Origin: Rhizobium sp. Q54
GTDB lineage: Bacteria > Pseudomonadota > Alphaproteobacteria > UBA828
Length of the DNA: 64,000 bases
Reading direction: 5' to 3'
Assembly (NCBI GenBank): GCA_945892755.1
Contig: CAMDDO010000001.1
Span: 1 to 64,000 of the forward strand
The translations under genes and the position numbers were made by a program. This document shows positions 8,938-17,482 of the stretch, piece by piece (within the stretch, counting starts at the first letter, position 1; every line of letters begins with the position of its first letter). The notes beneath the pieces were generated by a model. That model was not told the origin of the DNA. It saw only the letters and a list, made by a program, of their open reading frames with translations, and did no database searches.

Positions 8938-9977
8938 GGCCCCGTTCGCCCTCTGTCATCGGGCAACCAGCCACCCGCGACGCGGATCACGCCGACCGGA
9001 ATGCCGTGCCAATTCCTGAACTCGGGTTCAAAACGAGGCGCGAGGCTGCGCTGAAGCTCATGGCCGAGCGCACCGAAATAGCGCAGCAACACGATTGCCG
9101 CAATCTCGGCCGCGCGCCCGGCGCCGTCGGCCACTTTGAGCGCGAAGCCCAGCCCCTTGTGCGGAAGGGCGCCCGCCGCGACACCTTCGGCGCCCTCCTT
9201 GAGCAGGATCGTGCCGGCGGATAGCGCGATCAAGTCGGTCGAGAGTCTGCCACGACCGGCGACCATCACCGGCTCGGCGGTCATGGCCGCGGCGACGCGC
9301 CGGCAGGCGGCACCGAGCGCGGGCTCCAGGACCTCCGGCGCGGCGAAGCGGGCGAACGCCCGCGCCAAGGTCCGGAGCGGCATGGCGAGGTTGGGCGCGC
9401 TGCAGCCATCGATCCCCAGCGGGGCGTTTCCGAGCGGATGACCGCCGAGCGCCTCGAGCAGCCCGACGATGCGCCGTTGCACCGGATGATCGGGCGCGAT
9501 GTAGCCGATGATCGGCTCGCCCAAATGGCGGGCCGTCGCGATCATGCCGAGGTGCTTGCCGATGCAATTGTTGTGCAGCACGGTCGCTGGCTCGTCATGG
9601 CGCGCAAGCGCTTGAGCCGCCGCGCCGTCATAGGGCGCGTGCACGCCGCAGGCGATTTCGACCAGATTGATACCCGTGCGTTGCCTAAACGTTTCGGCAA
9701 TCTCGACGTGATGGGGCGTGCCGATCTGCGAGCCGGTCGCGAGCGCGAGCTCGGCCGGCGTGACACCGAAGGCATCGGCTGCGCCCGAGTGAACGAATGG
9801 CAGCGCCTGAAGCGGCTTGATTGCCGAGCGCGGAAAAACCGGCACGTCGACGTCGCCCCAGGCGCCGTAGAGCCGCCCCTCGGTGTCCGCGACGGCGGCC
9901 GCGACAAAATGCCGGCTTTCGACCGCGCCGCCGCGCGTCACCTCGATCACGAAGGGGGCCACGATCCTCGCCATCAT
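8934..9977 (-). CDS. L-asparaginase II family protein (Rhizobium-type)
   Basis: Predicted to hydrolyse L-asparagine to aspartate and ammonia. It belongs to the PF06089-type family (Rhizobium etli inducible asparaginase), not the E. coli type. The conserved N-terminus is VTRGGAVESRHFVAAAV, followed by PVFPRSAIKPLQALP, with a probable catalytic Ser in PRSAIK, and LHNNCIGKHLGMIATA. The product is 347 residues from the ATG at 9977; a longer frame to 10007 adds basic residues not typical of the family. It overlaps the methyltransferase downstream by four bases and is divergent from the SPOUT methyltransferase with 59 bp between starts. Confidence 0.85.
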   Translation of the reverse strand: MMARIVAPFVIEVTRGGAVESRHFVAAAVADTEGRLYGAWGDVDVPVFPRSAIKPLQALPFVHSGAADAFGVTPAELALATGSQIGTPHHVEIAETFRQRTGINLVEIACGVHAPYDGAAAQALARHDEPATVLHNNCIGKHLGMIATARHLGEPIIGYIAPDHPVQRRIVGLLEALGGHPLGNAPLGIDGCSAPNLAMPLRTLARAFARFAAPEVLEPALGAACRRVAAAMTAEPVMVAGRGRLSTDLIALSAGTILLKEGAEGVAAGALPHKGLGFALKVADGAGRAAEIAAIVLLRYFGALGHELQRSLAPRFEPEFRNWHGIPVGVIRVAGGWLPDDRGRTGP

Positions 9978-10036
9978 CTTTTTTACCCGACGCCGCGCAC
10001 CTTGCATGGCGCGCTCGGAGCCTGCAAGCTCCGGCC

Positions 10037-10570
10037 ATGCGCGGCTATTTTGGCATCGGCGTCGAGGGCCTCAGCAAGCCGATGAACCTCGGCAATCTGA
10101 TGCGCTCGGCGCACGCCTTTGGCGCGCGCTTCTTTTTCACGATCAACACCGCGATCGAGCCTGACGCCGAAGCCATCTCGGATACCGCCCGATCCGCAAC
10201 CCATCTGCCGGTCTATCGTTTCGAGTCCGCGGCCGATCTTGTCTTGCCCGAAGCCTGCAAGCTGGTCGGCGTCGAGATTCTCGATTCGGCGGTCGAGCTG
10301 CCGAGCTTTCCCCATCCAATCGCGGCCGCCTATGTGCTGGGGCCGGAACGCGGCCGTCTCTCGCCCGAATTGATCGCGCGCTGCGAGCACGTCGTGCGCA
10401 TCCCGAGCGCGTTCTCGGTCAATGTCGGCGTCGCCGGGGCGATCGTGATGTACGATCGGATGCTGGCGCTCGGCCGCTTTGCCGCCCGGCCGGTTGGTTC
10501 GCGCGCGGCCGCTGAACCGAAGCCGGCGCACGTTTATGGCGCGCCGCGAAAGCGCCGGCGATCAGAATGA
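10037..10570 (+). CDS. TrmH/SpoU-like RNA 2'-O-methyltransferase (SPOUT)
   Basis: Small SPOUT-fold RNA ribose methyltransferase of 177 residues. The SpoU signature is visible as PMNLGNLMRSAHAFGA near the N-terminus, with the trefoil-knot motifs LGPERGRLSPELI and IPSAFSVNVGVAGAIVMYDRM at the C-terminus. It lacks the extra RNA-binding N-terminal domain of longer TrmH/RlmB proteins. The ATG at 10037 is chosen because MRGYFGIGVEG begins the domain; the frame upstream encodes an Arg-rich stretch antisense to asparaginase. The tail is basic (PRKRRR). The RNA target is not predictable. Confidence 0.88.
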   Translation: MRGYFGIGVEGLSKPMNLGNLMRSAHAFGARFFFTINTAIEPDAEAISDTARSATHLPVYRFESAADLVLPEACKLVGVEILDSAVELPSFPHPIAAAYVLGPERGRLSPELIARCEHVVRIPSAFSVNVGVAGAIVMYDRMLALGRFAARPVGSRAAAEPKPAHVYGAPRKRRRSE

Positions 10571-10638
10571 TGTGATGAGGAAGGGCTTTGCTGCGGGCGT
10601 CGGTTGGGCTAATCCTTGCGCGCCAACGAGGGCGAAAG

Positions 10639-11163
10639 ATGTCTGTGATGCAGTATTTCAGCTATGCGATGAAGGCGACCGCCGCGGCGCTTTGCCTAGG
10701 CTCTATTTTGCTGCCGTCCGCCCACGCCCAGGAGGTGTTATCGACCCATGGCGACTGGACGGCCTACGCCTATGTCGAGAACGGCAAAAAGGTCTGTTAC
10801 ATCGCCAGCCGCCCTTCGAAGCATGAAGGCAGTTTCAAGAAGCGCGGCGAGCCCTATGCCATCGTGACACGACGCGAGCCCGGCAAGGACCGCGAAGAAA
10901 TCAGCGTGACCGCCGGCTATCCATACAAGGAAAGCGGCAAGGTCGAAGTTTCGATCAGCAACATCTCATTCACGCTCTTTACCGAGAACGAATGGGCCTG
11001 GGCGCAGAACGAGGCCGGCGACAAGGAGATCGTCGGCGCGATGGTGCGCGGCACAACGATGACCGTGAAGGCCGAATCGAAGGTTGGCACCAATTCCATC
11101 GACACCTATTCGTTGAACGGCTTTTCAACCGCACGCAAGGCCATCGCTGAAGCCTGCGCCTGA
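10639..11163 (+). CDS. Invasion-associated locus B (IalB) family protein
   Basis: A secreted or periplasmic protein of the IalB family, common in alphaproteobacteria and linked to erythrocyte invasion in Bartonella but also present in free-living species. From the ATG at 10639 it is 174 residues with a signal peptide ([15 protein letters not shown], cleavage likely before QEV). The mature part has the family start [23 protein letters not shown] and a C-terminal Cys (EACA) that may pair with the VCYIA Cys. GAGGG upstream supports this start; the frame remains open to 10588. The neighbours give no functional clue. Confidence 0.85.
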   Translation: MSVMQYFSYAMKATAAALCLGSILLPSAHAQEVLSTHGDWTAYAYVENGKKVCYIASRPSKHEGSFKKRGEPYAIVTRREPGKDREEISVTAGYPYKESGKVEVSISNISFTLFTENEWAWAQNEAGDKEIVGAMVRGTTMTVKAESKVGTNSIDTYSLNGFSTARKAIAEACA

Positions 11164-11216
11164 GGCCCAGCGGCGCGGCGGTGGAAAACCCACCGCCAAC
11201 GGCGTATATCACCCCC

Positions 11217-12356
11217 ATGGCGCCCGATCTCCCAATCACCATGAGCGCGTTCAAGCCCCTCATCGGGCTCAGCCGAGCCGAGCTCGAGGCCGAGCTCGTG
11301 GCCTTCGGTGAGCGGCCGCAGGCCGCGCGCATGCGCGCACGCCAGCTCTGGCACTGGATCTACCATCACGGCCTGAGTTCATTCGACGGCATGAGTTCGA
11401 TCGCGCGCCCGATGCGGGAAAAGCTGGCCGCCACCTATTGCCTCGCGCGTCCCTCGATCGCGCGCGAGCAACGCTCCAATGACGGCACACGCAAATGGCT
11501 GTTGCGCTTCGATGATGGCCAAGAAGTCGAGACGGTCTACATCCCCGAAGAGGATCGGGGCGCGGTTTGCATTTCCTCGCAAGTCGGCTGTTCGCTGACC
11601 TGCAAGTTTTGCCATACCGGCACGCAGCGCTTGGTGCGTAATTTAGGCGCGCGCGAAATCGTCAGCCAATTCATGGTGGCGCGCGATTCCTATGGCGAGT
11701 GGCCGAGCCCAAGCGGCGAGCGCATGCTCTCCAACATCGTCATGATGGGCATGGGAGAACCGCTGCTGAACTTCGAGAATGTCGCCAAGGCACTCCGCAT
11801 CGTCATGGATTCCGAGGGCATTTCGATTTCGCGTCGGCGCATCACGCTCTCGACCGCAGGCGTCGTGCCGTTGATGGAGCGTTGCGGCCAAGAACTCGGC
11901 GTCAACCTTGCGGTCTCGCTCCACGCGGTAACTGACGAATTGCGCGACGAGATCGTGCCGGTCAATCGAAAATACCCGATCGCCCAGCTAATCGATGCCT
12001 GTCGGCGCTATCCAGGTGCCAGCAATGCGCGGCGCATCACCTTCGAATATGTCATGCTCAAGGACGTCAATGATTCGCCGGCCGACGCCAAGGCGCTGGT
12101 CAAACTGATCGCGGGCATTCCGGCCAAGATCAATTTGATCCCGTTCAACGCCTGGTCCGGCGCGCCGTTCGAGTGTTCGTCCGACGAGGCGATCGAGCGC
12201 TTCGCCGATATCGTCAATCGCGCGGGCTATTCCGCGCCGGTGCGCCAGCCACGCGGACGCGACATTCTGGCGGCCTGCGGCCAGCTCAAATCGGCTAGCC
12301 AACGCGCGCCGAAACGCGTCGCGGAAGCCAGCACCCCGGCGCCGCTGCCGGTCTGA
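11217..12356 (+). CDS. rlmN: Dual-specificity RNA methyltransferase RlmN
   Basis: Radical SAM enzyme that methylates C2 of A2503 in 23S rRNA and A37 in some tRNAs. The CxxxCxxC cluster motif reads CSLTCKFC, followed by [11 protein letters not shown]. The [12 protein letters not shown] segment, [17 protein letters not shown] and [12 protein letters not shown] are all family hallmarks. The second catalytic Cys is expected in the C-terminal [16 protein letters not shown], where Cys is present. Length is 379 residues from 11217. The start is uncertain: ATG 11241 ([11 protein letters not shown]) is equally plausible and neither has a strong Shine-Dalgarno. Two small membrane-protein genes follow on the same strand. 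Confidence 0.95.
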   Translation: MAPDLPITMSAFKPLIGLSRAELEAELVAFGERPQAARMRARQLWHWIYHHGLSSFDGMSSIARPMREKLAATYCLARPSIAREQRSNDGTRKWLLRFDDGQEVETVYIPEEDRGAVCISSQVGCSLTCKFCHTGTQRLVRNLGAREIVSQFMVARDSYGEWPSPSGERMLSNIVMMGMGEPLLNFENVAKALRIVMDSEGISISRRRITLSTAGVVPLMERCGQELGVNLAVSLHAVTDELRDEIVPVNRKYPIAQLIDACRRYPGASNARRITFEYVMLKDVNDSPADAKALVKLIAGIPAKINLIPFNAWSGAPFECSSDEAIERFADIVNRAGYSAPVRQPRGRDILAACGQLKSASQRAPKRVAEASTPAPLPV

Positions 12357-12373
12357 TCAAGGCCGCAACCGCC

Positions 12374-12565
12374 ATGAATCCGATCGCCATATTTCTGATC
12401 GCCATCGGGCCGATCGTAGTCTACCCGCTCTGGCGCATCTTCGCGCGCACCGGTCTGCACCCCGCGCTCTCGCTCATTGTGTTATTGCCGATCGCTGGGC
12501 CGCTCTTCGTCTCCTGCATCCTCGCCTTCGCGCGTTGGCCCAAGGAGCCATTTCATGGGCGCTGA
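12374..12565 (+). CDS. Small two-helix membrane protein (ARWPK type), copy 1
   Basis: I do not recognise a named family. The 63-residue protein has two hydrophobic segments (about residues 3-20 and 30-50) with a short basic loop between them (WRIFARTGLHP) and ends in [13 protein letters not shown]. The C-terminal half resembles the next gene product: both have a hydrophobic helix followed by A-[FY]-ARWPK. It starts 17 bp after rlmN and overlaps the next gene by 11 bp, so rlmN and the two small genes may be cotranscribed. The function is unknown. Confidence 0.7.
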   Translation: MNPIAIFLIAIGPIVVYPLWRIFARTGLHPALSLIVLLPIAGPLFVSCILAFARWPKEPFHGR

Positions 12566-12818
12566 ACCGGGCGGTGCCGGCGGCGTCCTCCTGCTTCTTC
12601 TGTTCATCGCGTTCGCGGTCGGCTACGGCGTCTGGTGCTGCACGCGAATTCTTGCGCGCGCGGGGCAGAGCCAGCGCTGGGCCTTCCTGATGGTCGTGCC
12701 GGTGCTCAACCTGGCGCTGGTCTGGGTCTTTGCCTACGCGCGCTGGCCAAAGCTCGACGAGCGCGCGCCGATTCCGCCCGAGGACAACCGCTACATGCCA
12801 CCACCCGGAACGCGCTGA
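12555..12818 (+). CDS. Small two-helix membrane protein (ARWPK type), copy 2
   Basis: 87 residues with two hydrophobic helices (about 10-27 and 42-61) separated by [16 protein letters not shown]. After the second helix comes [18 protein letters not shown]. The ATG at 12555 is supported by AAGGAG seven bases upstream. The helix-basic loop-helix-ARWPK layout matches the preceding gene and suggests tandem duplication with divergence. The loop pattern (R-x-G-x-S/H followed by a hydrophobic helix) is reminiscent of DUF805-like small membrane proteins, but I would not assign it to that family. The function is unknown. Confidence 0.72.
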   Translation: MGAEPGGAGGVLLLLLFIAFAVGYGVWCCTRILARAGQSQRWAFLMVVPVLNLALVWVFAYARWPKLDERAPIPPEDNRYMPPPGTR

Positions 12819-12889
12819 ACCGGGATGGCTTGCCGCGCAAGCGGCTTTCCCTATACTCCCCGGCTTCCATGGCGAAAGGAGCGGCCTCC

Positions 12890-14092
12890 ATGCCCGCCGC
12901 AAAGCCCGTCAAGAAGGTCGTGCTCGCCTATTCGGGCGGGCTCGACACCTCGGTCATTCTGGTTTGGCTGAAAGAGACCTATGGCTGCGAGGTGGTGACC
13001 TTCACCGCCGATCTCGGCCAGGGCGAGGAGCTCGAGCCGGCACGCGCAAAGGCGCAGATGTTCGGCGTCAAGCAGATCTTCATCGAGGATCTGCGCGAGG
13101 AGTTCGTGCGCGACTTCGTGTTTCCGATGTTCCGCGCCAACGCGATCTATGAAGGGACCTATTTGCTCGGCACCTCGATCGCCCGGCCCTTGATCGCCAA
13201 GCGCCAGATCGAGATCGCGCAGGCGACCGGTGCCGACGCGGTGGCTCATGGCGCGACCGGCAAGGGCAATGACCAGGTCCGCTTCGAGCTGACCTATTAC
13301 GCGCTGAAGCCGGATATTCGCGTCATCGCGCCGTGGCGCGAATGGGCGCTGAACTCGCGCACCGCTCTGCTCGATTATGCCGAGAAACATCAAATCCCGA
13401 TCGCGCGCGACAAGCGCGGCGAGCCGCCCTATTCGACCGACGCCAATCTTTTGCACATCTCCTATGAAGGCAAGGCGCTCGAAGATCCGTGGCAGGAACC
13501 ATCGGCCGACATGTTCACCCGCTCGGTCGCGCCCGAAGAGGCGCCCAATAAGCCGACCTATGTCGAGATCGAATTCGAGCAGGGCGACCCGGTCGCGGTG
13601 AACGGTGAGAAATTATCACCCGCAAGACTACTCACGAGGCTGAACGAGCTTGGCGGCGCCAACGGCATTGGCCGGCTTGATTTGGTCGAGAACCGCTTCG
13701 TCGGCATGAAATCACGCGGCGTCTATGAAACGCCGGGCGGCACGATTTTGTTCGCGGCGCGGCGCGCGGTTGAGAGTCTCACCCTCGATCGCGGTGCTAT
13801 GCACCTGAAAGACGAACTCATGCCGCGCTATGCCGAGCTGATCTATAACGGCTTCTGGTTTGCGCCTGAGCGCGAAATGCTCCAGGCGCTGATCGACGAG
13901 AGCCAGAAGACCGTCACCGGCACGGCGCGCCTCAAGCTCTATCGCGGGTCCGCCATGGTGGTCGGGCGCAAATCGCCGATGAGCCTTTATAAGCAAGACC
14001 TCGTCACCTTCGAGGCCGACACTGTCTACAACCAGCGCGACGCGGAAGGCTTCATCAAGCTGAACGCGCTGAGATTGCGATTGAGGAAATGA
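12890..14092 (+). CDS. argG: Argininosuccinate synthase
   Basis: Joins citrulline and aspartate with ATP to form argininosuccinate in arginine synthesis. It is 400 residues, the normal size. The N-terminal ATP pyrophosphatase loop is [10 protein letters not shown], and the substrate segments [19 protein letters not shown] and [13 protein letters not shown] are intact. The ATG at 12890 has GGAG upstream and begins [17 protein letters not shown]. The frame upstream overlaps the small membrane gene and is not used. It is followed by a perfect 12-bp-arm hairpin repeat that could also act as a transcription stop. Confidence 0.97.
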   Translation: MPAAKPVKKVVLAYSGGLDTSVILVWLKETYGCEVVTFTADLGQGEELEPARAKAQMFGVKQIFIEDLREEFVRDFVFPMFRANAIYEGTYLLGTSIARPLIAKRQIEIAQATGADAVAHGATGKGNDQVRFELTYYALKPDIRVIAPWREWALNSRTALLDYAEKHQIPIARDKRGEPPYSTDANLLHISYEGKALEDPWQEPSADMFTRSVAPEEAPNKPTYVEIEFEQGDPVAVNGEKLSPARLLTRLNELGGANGIGRLDLVENRFVGMKSRGVYETPGGTILFAARRAVESLTLDRGAMHLKDELMPRYAELIYNGFWFAPEREMLQALIDESQKTVTGTARLKLYRGSAMVVGRKSPMSLYKQDLVTFEADTVYNQRDAEGFIKLNALRLRLRK

Positions 14093-14095
14093 CCT

Positions 14096-14157
14096 CCCTT
14101 CCTCCCCAGAAGGGGAGGAAGGGCAGGGGATGGTGGGGCGAAAATCGAGCGGCCGAC
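14096..14157 (+). repeat. Palindromic interspersed repeat, copy A (stem-loop plus tail)
   Basis: A perfect 12-bp stem (CCCTTCCTCCCC / GGGGAGGAAGGG, loop AGAA, 14096-14123) is followed by a G-rich tail starting CAGGGGATGGTGGGGCG. The stem and tail match copy B at 14791-14849 read in the opposite direction. The stem sequences differ, but each is fully self-complementary. It lies immediately after argG. Confidence 0.8.
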
Positions 14158-14166
14158 AGCCGCTAT

Positions 14167-14194
14167 TTGACGTGAGGAATGCCCCATAGATAAT
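14167..14194 (+). promoter_or_regulatory. Sigma70-type promoter for the GIY-YIG gene
   Basis: TTGACG at 14167-14172 and GATAAT at 14189-14194 are separated by 16 bp, and each matches the consensus at five of six positions. It is by eye one of the two strongest sigma70 promoters in the window. It lies 75 bp before the GIY-YIG start codon. Confidence 0.65.
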
Positions 14195-14269
14195 TCTCTG
14201 CTATTTCCGCGTATCGATAGCCCGCGACGAAGACATCGATAAAAATGGCATCAACACGCGGGGAGCCTC

Positions 14270-14764
14270 ATGGGTGGTAGGCTGTTCTTGAAGCGAATCG
14301 AGAGTCTTGCTCGAAGCCTCTTCGAAAAGCGATGGATGCCGCTTGACCAAGCGTTTTCGGGCTCTTCTCTGAAAATGCCAGGTATTTACGCACTCGCCTA
14401 TTCCGACCAGATGCTGTCTGGACGACGGGTTAGCATGAAGGACATCTTCTACATCGGTATGTCGAATTCGGCCGGCGGAGTAAAACAGCGCCTCAAGCAA
14501 TTCCGAGCGGGAATCGAAAGCGGTACTGGGCATTCTGGAGGCAACCGATTCTTTCGAGACTATTCGCATAGCGCGCCGTTTTCGAAGGTTCAGTCCGGAA
14601 AGAAGTTTTACGTCGTAACGGTCATGCTTGAGTGCAGCACTCAGAAACTGAGTCGCAACTCGGAGGACCTCCGGCAAATGGGACATATCGCGTGTATGGA
14701 GTATTACGCACTTGCGCTCGTTCGCGATCAGATGGGCATGGAACCGAAATTGAACAAGCGCTGA
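14270..14764 (+). CDS. GIY-YIG domain protein, probable nuclease
   Basis: A 164-residue protein with a GIY-YIG-type core. GIYALAY is near residues 38-44 and FYIGMS is near 60-65. They are followed by a basic segment (GGVKQRLKQFRAG) where the catalytic Arg is expected, and a late MEYYALALV segment where the metal-binding Glu would sit. A C-terminal Asn (EPKLNKR) matches the usual final conserved residue. I infer a DNA-cleaving or DNA-binding role; the biological target is unknown. GGGGAG lies six bases before the ATG. The gene has its own promoter, lower GC content by eye than its neighbours, and inverted copies of one palindromic repeat on both sides. Together these suggest recent acquisition as a cassette. 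Confidence 0.75.
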   Translation: MGGRLFLKRIESLARSLFEKRWMPLDQAFSGSSLKMPGIYALAYSDQMLSGRRVSMKDIFYIGMSNSAGGVKQRLKQFRAGIESGTGHSGGNRFFRDYSHSAPFSKVQSGKKFYVVTVMLECSTQKLSRNSEDLRQMGHIACMEYYALALVRDQMGMEPKLNKR

Positions 14765-14790
14765 TCGAGTTCGCTGGCCAACCGGGCTCC

Positions 14791-14849
14791 GTCCGCTTTC
14801 ATTTCGACCCACCTCCCCTTGCCCCTCCGCCCTCTCCAGGGCGGAGGGG
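14791..14849 (-). repeat. Palindromic interspersed repeat, copy B (inverted relative to copy A)
   Basis: A perfect 12-bp stem (CCCCTCCGCCCT / AGGGCGGAGGGG, loop CTCC, 14822-14849). Read on the minus strand the tail is CAAGGGGAGGTGGGTCGAAA, clearly homologous to the tail of copy A. It ends five bases from the stop codon of the dimethylformamidase-like gene, where it may also work as a bidirectional stop. Confidence 0.8.
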
Positions 14850-14853
14850 TATT

Positions 14854-17103
14854 TCAGCGCGCGAACGGTTCCGGGTTCAAAAACCTTCGCACCACGTTCT
14901 CGGTGATTCGCGACACGTTGTTCTGGCAATCATTCCAGATCATCGAGCCGGCCCAGGCGATCGAGCCGGTCGAGAACACCGCGCCGCCATGATTGGTTTC
15001 GAAAAACGCGAGATCGGCGCGGATCGCGGCGTTCTCCGGCCCGCTTGTGCCCGGGTAATTGAAAAATAAATCCTCGGCGACGAGAACATAGGTGTCGGTG
15101 TGATTCTCTGATGAGGCGAGATTGAGCACATGCGGGGGCGAGCCGTAATAGGCATCGACCCGGTCGATTTCGAGCCCGGCCGCGCCGCCGCCGATATAGC
15201 CGAAATCGCCGATCGTCTCATCCTTGCCGATTCCGGCGAAAATCCATGACGCGCGCGGGTTGAAGCTGTCGGGATTGCGTTTATAAGGGCTCGACACATC
15301 GAGCCCGTGGCTGGCGAAGCCGACACCCGTGATCACATTCGGCCCGGTCTTTGCTTGGCGCCGCCAAAGCCCGCCATATTCGCCGGTGAAACCCATATAG
15401 CTTTCGCCGTTCAAGGGCTCCCAAGCGCGGCTGCCGCCCTCGGCGCGGCGCACCTCGATCACACCGGGCAATTCCTGGTGATAGGCGATGCGCCAATAAA
15501 AGCCGTTGCCGCCGAGATAGATCAGACGCCCGCCCGTCTGCGTGAACGTCTCAACCGCGTCATACATGGTCTTTGAAAAATACTCCGGGTGGCTGCCGGT
15601 CATGATCACGTCATAGGGGCGGAGCGCCTCGATCCCCTCCGCGTGCAAATCATCGTCGGTGATCACGTCATAGTCGAAGCCGAGGCGCGTCAGCCAATGA
15701 AGGATGTGGGTATCGGCATTGAACTGCCAAATCTGCGACCCCGCGCCGCCATTCACGCTTTGCACGCGCGGGCGCATGTTCAACAACGGTCTCAAGCGTG
15801 ACGAGGTCGCGACGCCCGTGCCATCCGAGTGATAGTCATAGAGCGAGTGGCCATACTCGCGATGCTCGTTCAAGAAGATCGCGTGCGGGAACAGCTCGAC
15901 CGCACGTCCGATCAAAGGTTCGATCAACCAGACATTGGTCGCGAAATGCTCATTGCCATAGGCCATGTAGCTCGCGGACGGAAACAGGAAGACGAGCTTT
16001 TTCTCCCGGCCTTTTGGGGCACGTACGACGAAGGGAATGTATTCGACATCGTCACCGGCGCGGAGCCTTGCGGCATAAACGCCGCTCGGCAGATCGTCCG
16101 GCACGGTGAACGAAAAATCGACATCCCATTCCGCGTCATAGATGTCGTCGTCATGAAAATGAATCGCACCATAGTCATCGGGCGCATGGCGCCAGCACAT
16201 TTCCGCGCCGCTCCAAGTCCAACCGGTAACGCCGCGCAAGGGCAGATTGACGCATTCGCCGTCCAACCAGTTCGCCGAACCATCGCGCACACGCGTTCCG
16301 GTAATGTCGGCGGCGAAATCCCACGCCGCCACAACGTCAGTCGCGAGCGATGGCGGCAAAGCGCGGGCGCGCAGCGTCTCCATCTCGCCCCGACCAAGCG
16401 CACGGCGGCAGAGGCGCGGGCCATCGATCTTGCCATTGTAATGCGCGCCGAACAAAGCGCGTCCGCCGGCCCGCTCCCCGTCATGCCAGGCCGCCATGAC
16501 GAGCGGCCCCTCGATCGCGCTCGGGCGCAGCGCGACGACCGATTCCGCCGTGCCGCGATCGTCGATCGTCGGATAGGCATCGCGCGGCTCCTGATAAACG
16601 CGCACCTGACCGGTCGCGCCGTCATAGCTTGCCGCAACGAAATACCATTGCCGGGCAAGCATGGGTTTACTGGTGCTGATGGTCTCGACCCGCGTGCCAT
16701 CACCAAGCCGGAGTGCGACGCTGCCCGTGTCATCGATCATGAGCGCGAAACCGGCCTCGCGCTGGTTGTCCCATCTGGTGATCAGCCCTTGGGCGCCCTT
16801 GCCCGGCGTGGTCGGCCAAATCTGTGCCTGGAGGCTGAAGCTCGACAGTGCGCCCAAAGCCGGGCCGTGCGGCACCATGACGCAGGAGCCGGCATGGATG
16901 ACCTGTTCGCGTCCCGAAAACGTTCGGTTTATCGCGCTTTCGATCACCGGCTCGACCAGGCCCGGCCCAGTTGGATTGACGTCGCCCTGAACCACCCGCA
17001 CCAGCTCGGCGCGGTATTCGGGCGCCACGCAGTTGACATAGAAGCGGATCGTCCCGCCCGCTCGAACACTAATCTGGTCGCTGTAGCCGGTGATCTTGAG
17101 CAT
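14854..17103 (-). CDS. N,N-dimethylformamidase-like large (beta) subunit
   Basis: Resembles DmfA2, the iron-dependent catalytic subunit that hydrolyses N,N-dimethylformamide to dimethylamine and formate. It is 749 residues, near the usual size. Residues 85-240 form a LamG/concanavalin-like sandwich (SLQAQIWPTT, RQWYFVAASYDG). The C-terminal catalytic domain begins near 370. Candidate 2-Tyr/1-carboxylate iron ligands are Tyr382 (SYMAYGNEH), Tyr424 (YDYHSDG) and Glu507, next to His505 (GSHPEYFS). The start at 17103 (MLKITGYSDQ) is preceded by GGGGAAG. The small alpha subunit usually found beside it is not in the window, and the real substrate may be another amide. Confidence 0.8.
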   Translation of the reverse strand: MLKITGYSDQISVRAGGTIRFYVNCVAPEYRAELVRVVQGDVNPTGPGLVEPVIESAINRTFSGREQVIHAGSCVMVPHGPALGALSSFSLQAQIWPTTPGKGAQGLITRWDNQREAGFALMIDDTGSVALRLGDGTRVETISTSKPMLARQWYFVAASYDGATGQVRVYQEPRDAYPTIDDRGTAESVVALRPSAIEGPLVMAAWHDGERAGGRALFGAHYNGKIDGPRLCRRALGRGEMETLRARALPPSLATDVVAAWDFAADITGTRVRDGSANWLDGECVNLPLRGVTGWTWSGAEMCWRHAPDDYGAIHFHDDDIYDAEWDVDFSFTVPDDLPSGVYAARLRAGDDVEYIPFVVRAPKGREKKLVFLFPSASYMAYGNEHFATNVWLIEPLIGRAVELFPHAIFLNEHREYGHSLYDYHSDGTGVATSSRLRPLLNMRPRVQSVNGGAGSQIWQFNADTHILHWLTRLGFDYDVITDDDLHAEGIEALRPYDVIMTGSHPEYFSKTMYDAVETFTQTGGRLIYLGGNGFYWRIAYHQELPGVIEVRRAEGGSRAWEPLNGESYMGFTGEYGGLWRRQAKTGPNVITGVGFASHGLDVSSPYKRNPDSFNPRASWIFAGIGKDETIGDFGYIGGGAAGLEIDRVDAYYGSPPHVLNLASSENHTDTYVLVAEDLFFNYPGTSGPENAAIRADLAFFETNHGGAVFSTGSIAWAGSMIWNDCQNNVSRITENVVRRFLNPEPFAR

Positions 17104-17482
17104 GGTCTTCCCCCGTCGCGCCGCGCTAATTCCGCCGTCGCCGGTCGCCACGATGGCAAAGCCGTGGCGGCGCGGTCAAATCGGCGTGCGCGAGGGTCTG
17201 AACGCGCGCGCCAAGGCTTGGTTCGGGCGGCGACCTGTCGCATAGTTGGGCCGACGGTTCGCGGGGCGATACGGAGCGCCGTGCACCGGCTTGACCAAGC
17301 TCGGCAAGTTCGCGGTCATCGCGCGGCCCAATACAGACATGACGCAGATGAGAAGTATCCCGGTCTGGTGGGATCGGCGGCGGCGGAGAGATTGCGCCAC
17401 GCACGGGGCATGGAATCCAATTCCGCTTGGTCGAGGCACGTTCTAAGGATAGCGATATCGCGGCACGGAAGAGGGACATGGC
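17104..17482. other. Divergent intergenic region (379 bp)
   Basis: Lies between the dimethylformamidase-like and Rieske oxygenase genes, which are transcribed away from each other. It must carry both promoters. I found no convincing -35/-10 pair and no gene; the short plus-strand frame 17246-17446 has no recognisable product. Confidence 0.4.

Noticed and set aside
14201-14929. 242-codon minus-strand frame opposite the GIY-YIG gene
   Set aside because: The plus-strand frame has the GIY and YIG motifs, a promoter and a Shine-Dalgarno; the minus frame has none and runs through a repeat.
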